From: Clostridium sp. AM58-1XD
GTDB lineage: Bacteria; Bacillota; Clostridia; Lachnospirales; Lachnospiraceae
DNA length: 47,330 nucleotides
Direction of reading: 5' to 3'
Assembly: GCF_003464085.1 (NCBI RefSeq)
Contig: NZ_QSDR01000033.1
Coordinates: 1-47,330 of the forward strand
Shown: positions 1-7,685 of the stretch, piece by piece
Layout of the letters: every line of letters starts with the position of its first letter
Position numbering within the stretch: position 1 is the stretch's first letter
Program-made: the position numbers and the translations under genes
Notes under the pieces: generated by a model
What the model saw: only the letters and a program-made list of their open reading frames with translations
Database searches by the model: none
Told to the model about the DNA's origin: nothing

Positions 1-5
1 GCCTT

Positions 6-71
6 GGCAGTCTCAGGACATGCCCGGTTCTACGTATGGGCAGTCTCAGGACATGCCCGGTTCTACGTATG
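6..71. repeat. Two tandem 33-bp repeats
   Basis: Two perfect head-to-tail copies, 6-38 and 39-71. Each can fold as a stem (GGCAGTC / GAC-A-TGCC with one bulged A) around a TCAG loop. The second copy overlaps the stop codon of the minus-strand gene ending at 63. More copies may lie to the left of the window edge. There is no T-run, so these are not ordinary terminators. Confidence 0.9.
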
Positions 72-461
72 ATTCTTATGACTCGGATACATCTTCCGCA
101 GCTGCATCGGGTGCTGCAGCCGCTTTTTTGCAGAGGCTTTCCGGGGAGCAGACTTTTTGACAGCCGCTTTTCGGGCCGCAGCTCTGGCAGCCGGTTTATG
201 GCTGTTCTCCTCCAGAAACTCCTTTTCCTTCTGCGCCCGTTCGGCTTCGAGAGTATCCAGCATGTCGTGGAGCTGGCCGGATACATATTTCTGAGCTTCG
301 CTGTCAGCCATCTCCAGATGCTTCTGGAAGACACGGGGATAGGAAAACTTCTTTTCTCCTGTTTTTTCATTGAACAGGACGGAGATATGGCTGCCCTCCA
401 TAGAAGTTATGGTTCCCTCTCCAAAAATGGGATGAATGGCCCTTTTGTTCAGCAAATCCAT
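63..461 (-). CDS. Hypothetical protein with histone-H1-like basic tail
   Basis: 132 residues. The first 45 form a short beta-rich module (HPIFGEGTITSMEG) like the small Tudor/SH3-type modules seen at the ends of helicases. Residues about 45-85 are charged and helical. From about 88 on, the chain is Lys/Ala/Arg-rich (AARAAARKAAVKKSAPRK), resembling eukaryotic H1 or bacterial HU/H1-like tails. The start lies 2 bp after the stop of the CarD-family gene, behind an AGAGAGGA ribosome site, so the two genes are probably co-transcribed. A nucleic-acid-binding role is inferred from the tail only; I do not recognise a named family. Confidence 0.75.
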   Translation of the reverse strand: MDLLNKRAIHPIFGEGTITSMEGSHISVLFNEKTGEKKFSYPRVFQKHLEMADSEAQKYVSGQLHDMLDTLEAERAQKEKEFLEENSHKPAARAAARKAAVKKSAPRKASAKKRLQHPMQLRKMYPSHKNHT

Positions 462-463
462 GG

Positions 464-1000
464 TTATTCCTCTCTTTCTTTCATTGCGTGGGAGTTTAGT
501 TGATTGATTTCTTTTTCTATATAGCTTTCTACATGGTCGTAAGGGATATCCAGGACTGCGGATAATTCTCCGTACAGAAGCTCTTCTGCTTTATGTTTAA
601 ACTGTTCATCGGTACGGCAGGGCCGTTTTCCATACTGGCGGAGCTGCTGGTTTTTCACGTAAATGGTTTTGATCAGGCGAACCAGATCCTCATTGCGGTG
701 GGATTCAAAAGAAGTGCGGTATTGTTCGGTCATTACTCTCTGGATACGGCTGCTGCAAGTGTCTTCGCTAATTTCCGGGATTCTGGCAATCAGGCGATGG
801 GCTTCGTCCCTTGTCATAACAGGGCGAATAAACAATTTAGTATCGACTGGAATGTAGACGGTTCCGCTTCCGAAGACGGGAGTAAGCTGATAATACTGCC
901 TCGTCTTATCAGAAATGGAACTGTCAGGCGGCGCACCGATATCGTTAATTCGGTATACACCATTCGTCCCATAAACTACCAGGCTGCCTTTTTGAAACAT
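464..1000 (-). CDS. CarD-family transcriptional regulator
   Basis: 178 residues. The N-terminal part (FQKGSLVVYGTNGVYRINDI, later TVYIPVDT) is a CarD/RID domain, which in characterised members contacts the RNA polymerase beta subunit near promoters. The C-terminal half is helical and charged, as in Firmicute CarD-like proteins. The start at 1000 was chosen because AGGAGGGAATTAT stands directly before this ATG; the open frame upstream encodes unrelated sequence. It is the first gene of a minus-strand pair with the basic-tailed protein. A family-level role in modulating transcription initiation is likely; the targets are unknown. Confidence 0.85.
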   Translation of the reverse strand: MFQKGSLVVYGTNGVYRINDIGAPPDSSISDKTRQYYQLTPVFGSGTVYIPVDTKLFIRPVMTRDEAHRLIARIPEISEDTCSSRIQRVMTEQYRTSFESHRNEDLVRLIKTIYVKNQQLRQYGKRPCRTDEQFKHKAEELLYGELSAVLDIPYDHVESYIEKEINQLNSHAMKEREE

Positions 1001-1050
1001 ATAATTCCCTCCTAAACAAACTTGAAGCTGACATAAAAAGGTAAAGTAAA

Positions 1051-1098
1051 ACAGCGTGGTCGCCAAATAGACGATCGTTCTTGTGAACTGCACGCTGT
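1051..1098. promoter_or_regulatory. Inverted repeat in the carD-like leader
   Basis: ACAGCGTG at 1051-1058 and CACGCTGT at 1091-1098 are perfect 8-bp inverted copies 32 bp apart. On the minus strand they lie between the predicted promoter and the CarD-like start and are followed by TTTTACTTTACC. They could form a leader hairpin or weak attenuator, or a paired operator; sequence alone does not decide. Confidence 0.4.
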
Positions 1099-1099
1099 A

Positions 1100-1127
1100 T
1101 TTATAGTTTAACACAAATTTAGCACAA
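1100..1127 (-). promoter_or_regulatory. Probable sigma-A promoter for the carD-like pair
   Basis: On the minus strand, -35 TTGTGC (1122-1127), a 16-bp spacer and -10 TATAAA (1100-1105). It lies about 100 bp upstream of the CarD-like start. Confidence 0.45.
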
Positions 1128-1248
1128 ATGTAAGCGGAAAATTTATTTCGTCGTTTGGAATGCCTGTATTTTCGGCATGTTCGGCTTGTTCAGATTCTAT
1201 TTGTGAAGTATACTGTAGTGAGAGAGACTGATGAAAAAGAGGTGCGCG

Positions 1249-2277
1249 ATGACGATAAAAGAGATTGCAAAGCTGGCCGGCGTTTCCAATGCGGCCGTTT
1301 CCAGATATTTGAACAACGGCTACGTAAGCGAAGAAAAGAGGAAGGCAATTCGTGAGGTGATTGAAAAGACAGGTTTTGTTCCTTCCGCCCATGCTCAGAT
1401 GCTGCGGAGCAGAAAGACGAAACTGATCGGTGTCATTCTGCCTAAAATCAATTCCGATTCTACCAGCCGCACGGTTGCAGGAATCAGCCGCGTACTTTCA
1501 GAAGACGGATTTCAGATTCTGCTGGCAGATACGGAAAACCAGGCGGAAAAGGAACTCGAATATCTGAACCTTTTTCAGAATCATCAGGTAGACGGAATTA
1601 TTCTTATCGCCACATTCCTGACGAAACGGCACAGGGAGCTTCTGAAAAATGCTCCGGTTCCTGTCGTGGTGATCGGACAGGAATCGAAAGAGGTTTCCTG
1701 TGTATATAATAATGATTTTGAGGCGGCCAAATCAGTGGCGGAGCTGCTTATAAAAAGAGGGAGAAAGAAAATTGGCTGTCTGTCTGTGACAAATAAAGAT
1801 AAGGCGGCAGGACAGGAACGGTTCCGCGGGTTTCTGGCGGCAGTGAGAGAAGGCGGTCTGGATGAGAAAACGGATGTATTCTGCGAGGAGTGCGGATTTG
1901 CAATTGCAGACGGTAAAAAAGGTGCGGAAAGGATACTGGCGGACCACCCGGAAACAGACGCACTTTTCTGTGCTACGGATGCCATAGCAATCGGAGCGAT
2001 GGAAGCGATCCGCGAAGCGGGAAAACGCATACCGGACGATATCAGCATAGTAGGGATCGGCAATACGGAGCTGTCGAGAATCTGCAGCCCGAAACTGACG
2101 ACGGCTCACTATTATTTTATGACGAGGGGGATGGAGGCTGCAAAACTCATGCTGGAACTTCTGGAGGGGGAAGGAACTCCGGAAGGCGGACAGACAGGAG
2201 ACGGCAGCGAGGACAGCGGAAAAGTAATTAAACGGATACAGCTTGGATTTTCCGTAAAAGAAAGGGAGTCCGTATAG
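1249..2277 (+). CDS. scrR: LacI-family repressor of the sucrose locus
   Basis: 342 residues from the preferred start. The N-terminal HTH (TIKEIAKLAGVSNAAVSRYL) and the hinge precede a periplasmic-binding-like effector domain, as in ScrR/CcpA-type LacI proteins. An in-frame ATG at 1231 would add six residues, but MTIKEIAK is the usual LacI start and AGAGGTG stands before 1249. It lies just upstream of a PTS EIIBC gene and a sucrose-6-phosphate hydrolase gene. Two identical LacI-type operators sit in the 276-bp gap, so it probably represses scrA-scrB and responds to sucrose-6-phosphate or fructose. The effector is inferred from the neighbours. Confidence 0.88.
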   Translation: MTIKEIAKLAGVSNAAVSRYLNNGYVSEEKRKAIREVIEKTGFVPSAHAQMLRSRKTKLIGVILPKINSDSTSRTVAGISRVLSEDGFQILLADTENQAEKELEYLNLFQNHQVDGIILIATFLTKRHRELLKNAPVPVVVIGQESKEVSCVYNNDFEAAKSVAELLIKRGRKKIGCLSVTNKDKAAGQERFRGFLAAVREGGLDEKTDVFCEECGFAIADGKKGAERILADHPETDALFCATDAIAIGAMEAIREAGKRIPDDISIVGIGNTELSRICSPKLTTAHYYFMTRGMEAAKLMLELLEGEGTPEGGQTGDGSEDSGKVIKRIQLGFSVKERESV

Positions 2278-2341
2278 GCCGAAACGCAGGATTTGGGAGA
2301 AGTGCATAAAAAAGAAGGATCAAATTTGTTATCTATGACGG

Positions 2342-2370
2342 TTTACATGGAAACAAAGAACATTTATAAT
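2342..2370 (+). promoter_or_regulatory. Sigma-A promoter of scrA-scrB
   Basis: TTTACA (2342-2347), 17-bp spacer, TATAAT (2365-2370): near-consensus. The first operator begins 8 bp downstream and would cover the transcription start. Confidence 0.75.
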
Positions 2371-2378
2371 TGGAAATA

Positions 2379-2392
2379 TGAAAACGATATCA
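2379..2392 (+). promoter_or_regulatory. Operator O1 (LacI type)
   Basis: TGAAAACGATATCA has the central CG and inverted arms of LacI-family operators. It sits at the predicted +1 of the scr promoter. It also matches the CcpA cre pattern at all but one position, so catabolite control is an alternative or additional reading. Confidence 0.75.
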
Positions 2393-2487
2393 TAATTAAG
2401 CAAAGCATAAAGAGTGTGACATAAGTGGCAAGCAGAGAAATAATGGAAGAATTCCCTGAAAAATGTCGTATTTTTTTTGAATCAATA

Positions 2488-2501
2488 TGAAAACGATATC
2501 A
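2488..2501 (+). promoter_or_regulatory. Operator O2 (LacI type)
   Basis: Identical 14-mer to O1, within a shared 17-mer ATATGAAAACGATATCA, exactly 109 bp downstream. It overlaps a possible second promoter (TTGAAT at 2477, CATAAT at 2502, spacer 19). The spacing fits repression by DNA looping. Confidence 0.75.
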
Positions 2502-2553
2502 CATAATAACGGCAGAATGAAAGACGGGGGAAAGGGAGAGAAAGGAGAAGCAT

Positions 2554-3942
2554 ATGGATTACAGGAAAACAGCGGAACAGATACTTGAAAAAATAGGAGG
2601 AAAGGAGAATCTGGTTTCAGCCGCTCATTGTGCAACAAGACTGCGTCTTGTGATTGCAGACAATACGAAATGTGATAAGAAAGCGATTGAAAACGTCGAC
2701 GGGGTGAAGGGGGCCTTTGAAGCCTCCGGCCAGCTCCAGATCATTCTGGGCACTGGCGTTGTGAACAAGGTTTATGATGAATTTATCGTCATGGCCGGCG
2801 TGGGCGAGAGCAGCAAAGAAGAAGTGAAACAGGCTGCTGCTGCAAAGCAGAATTTCTTCATGAGGGGAATTAAGACGCTGGGCGACATCTTCGTGCCGAT
2901 TATTCCGGCAATCGTAGCCAGCGGATTCCTGATGGGAATTATGGAAGCCATGAATTTCATGGTAAACAATAATTTTCTCAGCATTAATACGGGCAGCTCT
3001 GTTTACCAGTTTGCAGTGCTTTTCAGCAACGTGGCATATGTATTTCTGCCGATTCTGATTGCGTTCAGCGCAGCCAGAGTGTTCGGTGCAAATCCGTTCC
3101 TCGGGGCAGTCATCGGTATGATTATGATTCATCCAAACCTGCAGAATGCATGGACGGTAGCGGCAGAAGGCGTACATACGACACAGTCCGTATTTTTCGG
3201 CCTGTATTCTGTGGATATGGTAGGATATCAGGGTCATGTCATTCCAGTAATTATTGCAGTATTTGTGCTTTCCGTAATTGAAAAGAGACTTCATAAAATT
3301 GTGCCGGCTATGCTGGATTTGTTTGTTACACCCCTTGTCAGCGTATTTGTTACAGGCTACCTTACGCTTGCCGTGATCGGCCCTGTATTTGTTTTTGTAG
3401 AAAACAGCCTTTTAGACGGCGTCCAGTGGCTGATCGCACTGCCGCTTGGAATTGGCAGCTTTGTCATGGGCGGCGCATATGCGACGACAGTCGTTTCAGG
3501 TATTCATCATATGTATACGGTGATTGACCTGGGACAGATTGCGAAGTACGGATTTACCTACTGGCTTCCTCTCGCATCGGCGGCGAACGTGGCACAGGGC
3601 GGCGCAGCGCTGGCTGTAGCGTTTAAAACGAAAAGCGGCAGGATTAAATCGCTGGCACTTCCATCTGCCCTCAGCGCGTTCATGGGAATTACGGAACCGG
3701 CAATCTTTGGCGTAAACCTGCGCTTTTTAAAACCGTTTATCGCCGGCTCCATCGGAGGAGCATGTGGAGCGCTGTATGCCTCCATCGTACACCTTGGAGC
3801 GACGGGAACAGGTGTTACAGGAATCTTTGGTATTCTGCTTCACCTGCACAGACCGCTTCAGTACGTAATTGCCATGGCGATTGCAGCAGGAGTTGCATTC
3901 GTTCTTTCCTTTATCATGTACAAGGATCAACCGGAGGAATGA
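2554..3942 (+). CDS. scrA: Sucrose-type PTS transporter, EIIBC
   Basis: 462 residues. It imports and phosphorylates a sugar, most likely sucrose to sucrose-6-phosphate. The N-terminal EIIB domain (residues 1-85) contains the phospho-acceptor Cys26 in AAHCATRLRL. The remainder is a polytopic EIIC domain of the glucose/sucrose/trehalose superfamily, with conserved GITEPAIFGVNLRF near residue 380. There is no EIIA domain, so an EIIA encoded elsewhere must supply the phosphate. The start has AAAGGAGAAGCAT in front. The gene ends 4 bp before the scrB start. Specificity is assigned from the adjacent GH32 hydrolase. Confidence 0.92.
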   Translation: MDYRKTAEQILEKIGGKENLVSAAHCATRLRLVIADNTKCDKKAIENVDGVKGAFEASGQLQIILGTGVVNKVYDEFIVMAGVGESSKEEVKQAAAAKQNFFMRGIKTLGDIFVPIIPAIVASGFLMGIMEAMNFMVNNNFLSINTGSSVYQFAVLFSNVAYVFLPILIAFSAARVFGANPFLGAVIGMIMIHPNLQNAWTVAAEGVHTTQSVFFGLYSVDMVGYQGHVIPVIIAVFVLSVIEKRLHKIVPAMLDLFVTPLVSVFVTGYLTLAVIGPVFVFVENSLLDGVQWLIALPLGIGSFVMGGAYATTVVSGIHHMYTVIDLGQIAKYGFTYWLPLASAANVAQGGAALAVAFKTKSGRIKSLALPSALSAFMGITEPAIFGVNLRFLKPFIAGSIGGACGALYASIVHLGATGTGVTGIFGILLHLHRPLQYVIAMAIAAGVAFVLSFIMYKDQPEE

Positions 3943-3946
3943 TGAT

Positions 3947-5353
3947 ATGAACAGTTTGCACAGAGAATTGATGCTTTTGACAGAGAAGACGGAAGCTGTA
4001 GGGAAGAAGCGGAAAAAAGAGGACGGATGGAGTCCGTCGTTCCACCTGTCGCCTCCTACAGGGTGGTTGAATGATCCTAACGGTCTGTGCTTTTATCAGG
4101 GGATGTATCATGGATTTTTTCAGTATTCCCCGTTTGATGCGGAAGGGGGGCTGAAATTCTGGGGACACAGTGCGAGCAGAGACCTGTTCACCTGGAATTA
4201 CCTGGGAGCGGCTCTCTGTCCGGACCAGCCTTTTGACTGTCATGGAGTTTATTCCGGTTCAGCCCTTGTGGAAGGGAACCGGATGACTTTATTCTACACG
4301 GGTAATATTAAGGAATCTGGAGATTTCGACTACATTACGGAAGGCAGGCAGGGAAATCTGGTGATGGTTTCTTCGGATGACGGCATCCATTTCGGAGAAA
4401 AGGAATGGCTTATGAAGAATTCGGATTATCCATCAGACTGTACCTGCCATGTCCGCGATCCGAAAGTATGGAAGGACGGCGGCATATATCACATGGTGCA
4501 GGGAGCACGCAACCGGAAGGAGTATGGTGAAGTGCTGTATTACCAGAGCGAAGACAAGAAAACGTGGAAGCTGAGGAACCGGTTTACGACGGACCGTCCA
4601 TTCGGTTATATGTGGGAATGCCCTGATTTCTTTATGCTTGACGGACAGAAAATCCTTTCCGTTTCGCCTCAGGGAGTCAGCCATGAAATGCACCGGTTCC
4701 AAAATATTTACCAATCCGGATATTTCCTGTTTGAAGGAGAAGAGGACGCATCCTATAGGCTGAACGGTTTTGAAGAATGGGATTATGGTTTTGACTTTTA
4801 TGCGCCGCAGACGTTTGAGGACGATAAAGGCAGAAGAATCCTCATCGGATGGATGGGAATGCCGGATACGCCAAAATTCCAGAACAAAACACTGGAATAT
4901 GGCTGGCAGCATACATTTACCCTGCCAAGGGTACTCCAGTGGACGGATGGCCGCATTTACCAGAAACCGGCAGAAGAAATACTGGAGAAGAGAGGTAAGG
5001 CCACGGTTATTCAGCATGGCGTTCAGGAAAAATATCTGAAAAACTGTGAAATCGTGATTGAGAATGGTAACGGAAGTGACTTTGCAGCCGAATTTTCCGG
5101 AGGGCTTATGCTGTCCTGGGACAATGCCAAAAAGCTGTTTGCAATGACATTTAAAGGAGAGGCGGGAGGCGGCCGGGATGTCAGGAGAATGCAGCTTGAT
5201 TCCTGCAGAAAAGCGGACGTATTCATCGATGCTTCCTGTATGGAGGTGTTTGTAAATGACGGAGAAAAAGTTATGAGCACCAGATATTACCCGACAGAGA
5301 GAACTGTGAAACTGGATGGAGCGGAAGAAGCCGTAATGTATCCTCTGGGATAG
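3947..5353 (+). CDS. scrB: Sucrose-6-phosphate hydrolase, GH32
   Basis: 468 residues, the usual length of the family. It hydrolyses sucrose-6-phosphate to glucose-6-phosphate and fructose. The GH32 catalytic triad is visible: WLNDPNG (nucleophile Asp), RDPKV (transition-state Asp) and WECPDFF (acid/base Glu). A C-terminal beta-sandwich follows from about residue 330. The start at 3947 has CCGGAGGA in front; the open frame extends upstream into scrA but that part is not family-like. No fructokinase gene follows, so fructose must be phosphorylated by a kinase encoded elsewhere. Confidence 0.95.
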   Translation: MNSLHRELMLLTEKTEAVGKKRKKEDGWSPSFHLSPPTGWLNDPNGLCFYQGMYHGFFQYSPFDAEGGLKFWGHSASRDLFTWNYLGAALCPDQPFDCHGVYSGSALVEGNRMTLFYTGNIKESGDFDYITEGRQGNLVMVSSDDGIHFGEKEWLMKNSDYPSDCTCHVRDPKVWKDGGIYHMVQGARNRKEYGEVLYYQSEDKKTWKLRNRFTTDRPFGYMWECPDFFMLDGQKILSVSPQGVSHEMHRFQNIYQSGYFLFEGEEDASYRLNGFEEWDYGFDFYAPQTFEDDKGRRILIGWMGMPDTPKFQNKTLEYGWQHTFTLPRVLQWTDGRIYQKPAEEILEKRGKATVIQHGVQEKYLKNCEIVIENGNGSDFAAEFSGGLMLSWDNAKKLFAMTFKGEAGGGRDVRRMQLDSCRKADVFIDASCMEVFVNDGEKVMSTRYYPTERTVKLDGAEEAVMYPLG

Positions 5354-5370
5354 ACGTGAAAGGAAAAAAG

Positions 5371-5450
5371 ACAGCACAGAATTAAAACGGGATTTGTATT
5401 TCCGGGCGCGGACCGGTATTACATCTGCTGTGGATTCATGTGCTGTTTTT
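5371..5450 (+). terminator. Possible terminator after scrB
   Basis: ACAGCACAGAAT (5371-5382) pairs with ATTCATGTGCTGT (5434-5446), followed by TTTT. The loop is about 50 nt and itself contains pairing potential, so this is a loose candidate. Confidence 0.4.
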
Positions 5451-5473
5451 GCATCCATGAGGATCTTTCTGAA

Positions 5474-5502
5474 TCGACATCATTTTGATTCTATGATATA
5501 AT
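5474..5502 (+). promoter_or_regulatory. Probable promoter for the SorC-type regulator
   Basis: TCGACA (5474-5479), 17-bp spacer, TATAAT (5497-5502) with an upstream TG (TGATATAAT). It would give a leader of about 220 nt containing repeat families A and B before the ATG at 5730. Confidence 0.5.
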
Positions 5503-5566
5503 GTCCGCAGAAAACCGCGCGCTAAAATCCGCCGGAGGCTATGATGGGTGCGAAGCAGCTATCATA
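5492..5566. repeat. Intergenic repeat family A, copy 1
   Basis: It shares TATGATATAATRTCC and then GCGCYAAAATCCGCCGGAG with a second copy at 10069-10190. The end folds as CTATGATG / AGCTATCAT. It lies in the 376-bp gap between scrB and the SorC gene and overlaps the predicted -10 box. Confidence 0.65.
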
Positions 5567-5567
5567 T

Positions 5568-5695
5568 GAGGATGCTGAAAAAGGAATATAGCATTGCTGC
5601 CGATACCAGATGTAATGACTTGGCTACTGCCTGGAACGAAATCTGGTATCGGCGCCAATGCGGATTCGACTTTTGCAACACCCTCATTCAAAGAA
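5568..5695. repeat. Intergenic palindromic repeat family B, copy 1
   Basis: The outer ends are inverted (GAGGATGCTGAAAAA and TTTTGCAACACCCTC). A large inner hairpin is made by GCCGATACCAGAT and ATCTGGTATCGGC. Related copies are at 6678-6732 (interior lost), 15430-15545 and, as bare ends only, in the terminator at 32645-32679. Confidence 0.75.
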
Positions 5696-5729
5696 CAGTA
5701 AAATTTTCTGAATAGAGGTTACGGCAGAA

Positions 5730-6668
5730 ATGAAGGAAGACAGCAGAATCGAACGTCTGGTAAAGGCAGCCAGGCTGTATTACGAAGAAGATATGTCACA
5801 GAACGAAATTGCGAAACAGTTTGGAGTATCACGCCCGATGGTCAGCAAACTTCTTAAACAGGCAAAGGATATGGGAATCGTCCGTATACGGATCCAGCCT
5901 CCGGGTACAGACCAGGGTTCCGGAGAGCTGACAATCGAAAAGCTGAGGAAGAAGTACGGTCTGTGGGGGGCGGCCGCTGCAGCGGACGGCGGCAACGACC
6001 AGCTGACGAATGCTGCTGTGGCTGACGGAGCGATCCGATATCTGGAAGGCTTAAGACAGAACCGGATCGGAATCGGCTGGGGCCACATCATCGGTGATCT
6101 CGTATCCAGGATTGAAACGTGCGGCCGTGAGGTTAAGATTGGGACGCACGTCTGTCCGCTGATTGGAAACGGCGGAGTCGGTCTTAAAAATTATCATTCC
6201 AATGAACTGGTGCGGGTGATTGCAGAGCATAGCCAGGCGGAGCCGGAATTCCTCTATTCTCCAGCGAGTGTGCTTTCGGAGCAGGAGCTGAATCTGACAA
6301 TGGGACTGGAAAATTATCGGACGGTATACCAGTCCTGGGAGCACCTTGACGCAGCTCTCGTAAATATCGGAAACTTTCCGTCGGTACCTGATTTTGCGTC
6401 GGAGGCGCGGTATGGAGACCTTCTCGTTAAACAGAAGGCGGTTGGCCGTATACTCAATTACTTTGTAGATGGTAACGGAACGATTATCCATTCCGATACG
6501 GATTACGCCATACAGATTCCTCTGGAGCTGCTAAGGCGCGTACGCCATGTGGTAGGCATCTGTTCCGCAAACACGAAACCAAAAGCGCTGAATGGCGTAC
6601 TCAGAAGTGGTTATGTAAACCATCTGATTGCGCCGGAACATGTGATCGAGTCAGTTTTGGAACTCTAA
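5730..6668 (+). CDS. SorC-family sugar-responsive transcriptional regulator
   Basis: 312 residues, typical for SorC/DeoR-like regulators. The N-terminal HTH (about residues 20-43, SQNEIAKQFGVSRPMVSKLL) precedes a sugar-phosphate-binding domain of the NagB/RpiA-like fold, with IGIGWG and GNGGVG loops. It stands upstream of the dhaL-dhaK-aldolase operon and most likely controls it in response to a phosphorylated intermediate. The start follows a weak AGAGG site; no better start is near. Repeat family C begins right after its stop codon. Confidence 0.85.
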   Translation: MKEDSRIERLVKAARLYYEEDMSQNEIAKQFGVSRPMVSKLLKQAKDMGIVRIRIQPPGTDQGSGELTIEKLRKKYGLWGAAAAADGGNDQLTNAAVADGAIRYLEGLRQNRIGIGWGHIIGDLVSRIETCGREVKIGTHVCPLIGNGGVGLKNYHSNELVRVIAEHSQAEPEFLYSPASVLSEQELNLTMGLENYRTVYQSWEHLDAALVNIGNFPSVPDFASEARYGDLLVKQKAVGRILNYFVDGNGTIIHSDTDYAIQIPLELLRRVRHVVGICSANTKPKALNGVLRSGYVNHLIAPEHVIESVLEL

Positions 6669-6669
6669 A

Positions 6670-6850
6670 AGAACAAAGAGGGTGTTACAAAAGTCGAATC
6701 CGTATTGCTCTATTCCTTTTTGCAACATCCTCTCGCGCCGGGCGCGGTACGCGATCAAGCGGGGCACGTTGTCCATAGAGGAGCGCTTTTTACTCTCCAG
6801 GAATCAAGTACTTTAACACTTCACAAGAACATTCTCGGAAGATAGAAGTA
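6670..6850. repeat. Intergenic repeat family C, copy 1, with nested family B palindrome
   Basis: It begins AGAACAAAGAG directly after the TAA of the SorC gene and shares CTCTCGCGC, AAGCGGGGCA and TCCATAGMGGAGCG blocks with 44449-44630. Where the other copy has a simple AGAGTTCCGC / GCGGAACTCT hairpin, this copy holds a short family B palindrome (6678-6732, GAGGGTGTTACAAAAG ... TTTTTGCAACATCCTC). It fills most of the 355-bp gap before dhaL. Confidence 0.7.
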
Positions 6851-6865
6851 ACATAAGTAACCTTG

Positions 6866-6911
6866 GCGGCATGGGAAAAGGCTTTTGAGGCCTGCGCATG
6901 CTGCTTTTTTT
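6866..6911 (+). terminator. Probable rho-independent terminator
   Basis: GCGGCATG (6866) pairs with CATGCTGC (one G-U), an inner AGGC/GCCT stem forms, and seven Ts follow. It would end the transcript of the SorC gene before the dha promoter. Confidence 0.6.
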
Positions 6912-6950
6912 GTGCAAAATGCTATAAATTGAGAAGATAAAGACTATATA

Positions 6951-6979
6951 TTGACAATAATGTGAACGAATGATAGGCT
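6951..6979 (+). promoter_or_regulatory. Probable promoter of the dhaLK-aldolase operon
   Basis: TTGACA (6951-6956) with a 17-bp spacer to a weak -10 TAGGCT preceded by TGA (extended -10). The perfect -35 but poor -10 suits a regulated promoter. Confidence 0.5.
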
Positions 6980-7023
6980 AATCTTATTACATGAGATAGA
7001 ATAAATGGCAAAGGAGGTTACAT

Positions 7024-7647
7024 ATGTTACTTTTGAAGGCGGAGATAATCAGAATGTTCCGCAGCGTGTCTCAAATATGGGAAGAGAACAAGGATTTTCT
7101 CAGCGAGATTGATTCCCGTTTTGGGGACGGGGATCACGGTGTGACCATTGGAAAGATTGCAGGTCTTATCGGAAGGAGCCTGGACGGATGGGAAAATGAC
7201 GACATTGAGACATTCCTTGAGGATTTGGGCGACAGCGTTATGGAAATAGGAGGGGGCAGTGCCGGACCTCTGTACGGGACGATGATTGGAGGCCTGTCAG
7301 AACCGCTTTCCGGCGGAGCCGCAGTCGACGCCGCCGGATTGAAAGCCATGTTTGCCGGAAGCCTGTCTGCCATGGAGGATATTACCAAGGCAAAAGTGGG
7401 AGACAAGACGATGATGGATGCGCTGATTCCTGCAGTGGCGGCAGCGCAGGAGGCTCCGGATGATATTCTGGAGATTCTGAAGGCCGCAGCGGAAGCGGCA
7501 GAAAAAGGGGCAAGGGAAAGCGAAAAATACGTGTCAAAGTTCGGAAGGGCCAGAAGCTACAAAGAACAGACGATTGGAACTCCGGATGCAGGAGCGGTCA
7601 GCACGTCATTATTTTTTAAGGGACTGTATAAGGGTCTGAGAAACTAG
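7024..7647 (+). CDS. dhaL: Dihydroxyacetone kinase-type subunit DhaL
   Basis: 207 residues. DhaL is the nucleotide-binding subunit that passes phosphate to the ketose held by DhaK. The Mg-nucleotide-binding Asp cluster is present as Asp30, Asp35 and Asp37 in DSRFGDGDHG, and GGGSAGPLYG forms the expected glycine loop. AAAGGAGGTTACAT precedes the ATG. It is the first gene of a four-gene operon. In PEP-dependent systems DhaL keeps a bound ADP that DhaM rephosphorylates; no DhaM gene is in the window. The source of phosphate is therefore open: a remote DhaM, or direct ATP use. Confidence 0.9.
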   Translation: MLLLKAEIIRMFRSVSQIWEENKDFLSEIDSRFGDGDHGVTIGKIAGLIGRSLDGWENDDIETFLEDLGDSVMEIGGGSAGPLYGTMIGGLSEPLSGGAAVDAAGLKAMFAGSLSAMEDITKAKVGDKTMMDALIPAVAAAQEAPDDILEILKAAAEAAEKGARESEKYVSKFGRARSYKEQTIGTPDAGAVSTSLFFKGLYKGLRN

Positions 7648-7685
7648 GGGAATCAATTTTATCATGAGAATAGGAGAAGGATGAT

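Noticed and set aside
464..1114. Longer CarD-like protein starting at 1114
   Set aside because: The extra 38 residues are unrelated to CarD, and the strong ribosome site AGGAGGG lies before the ATG at 1000.
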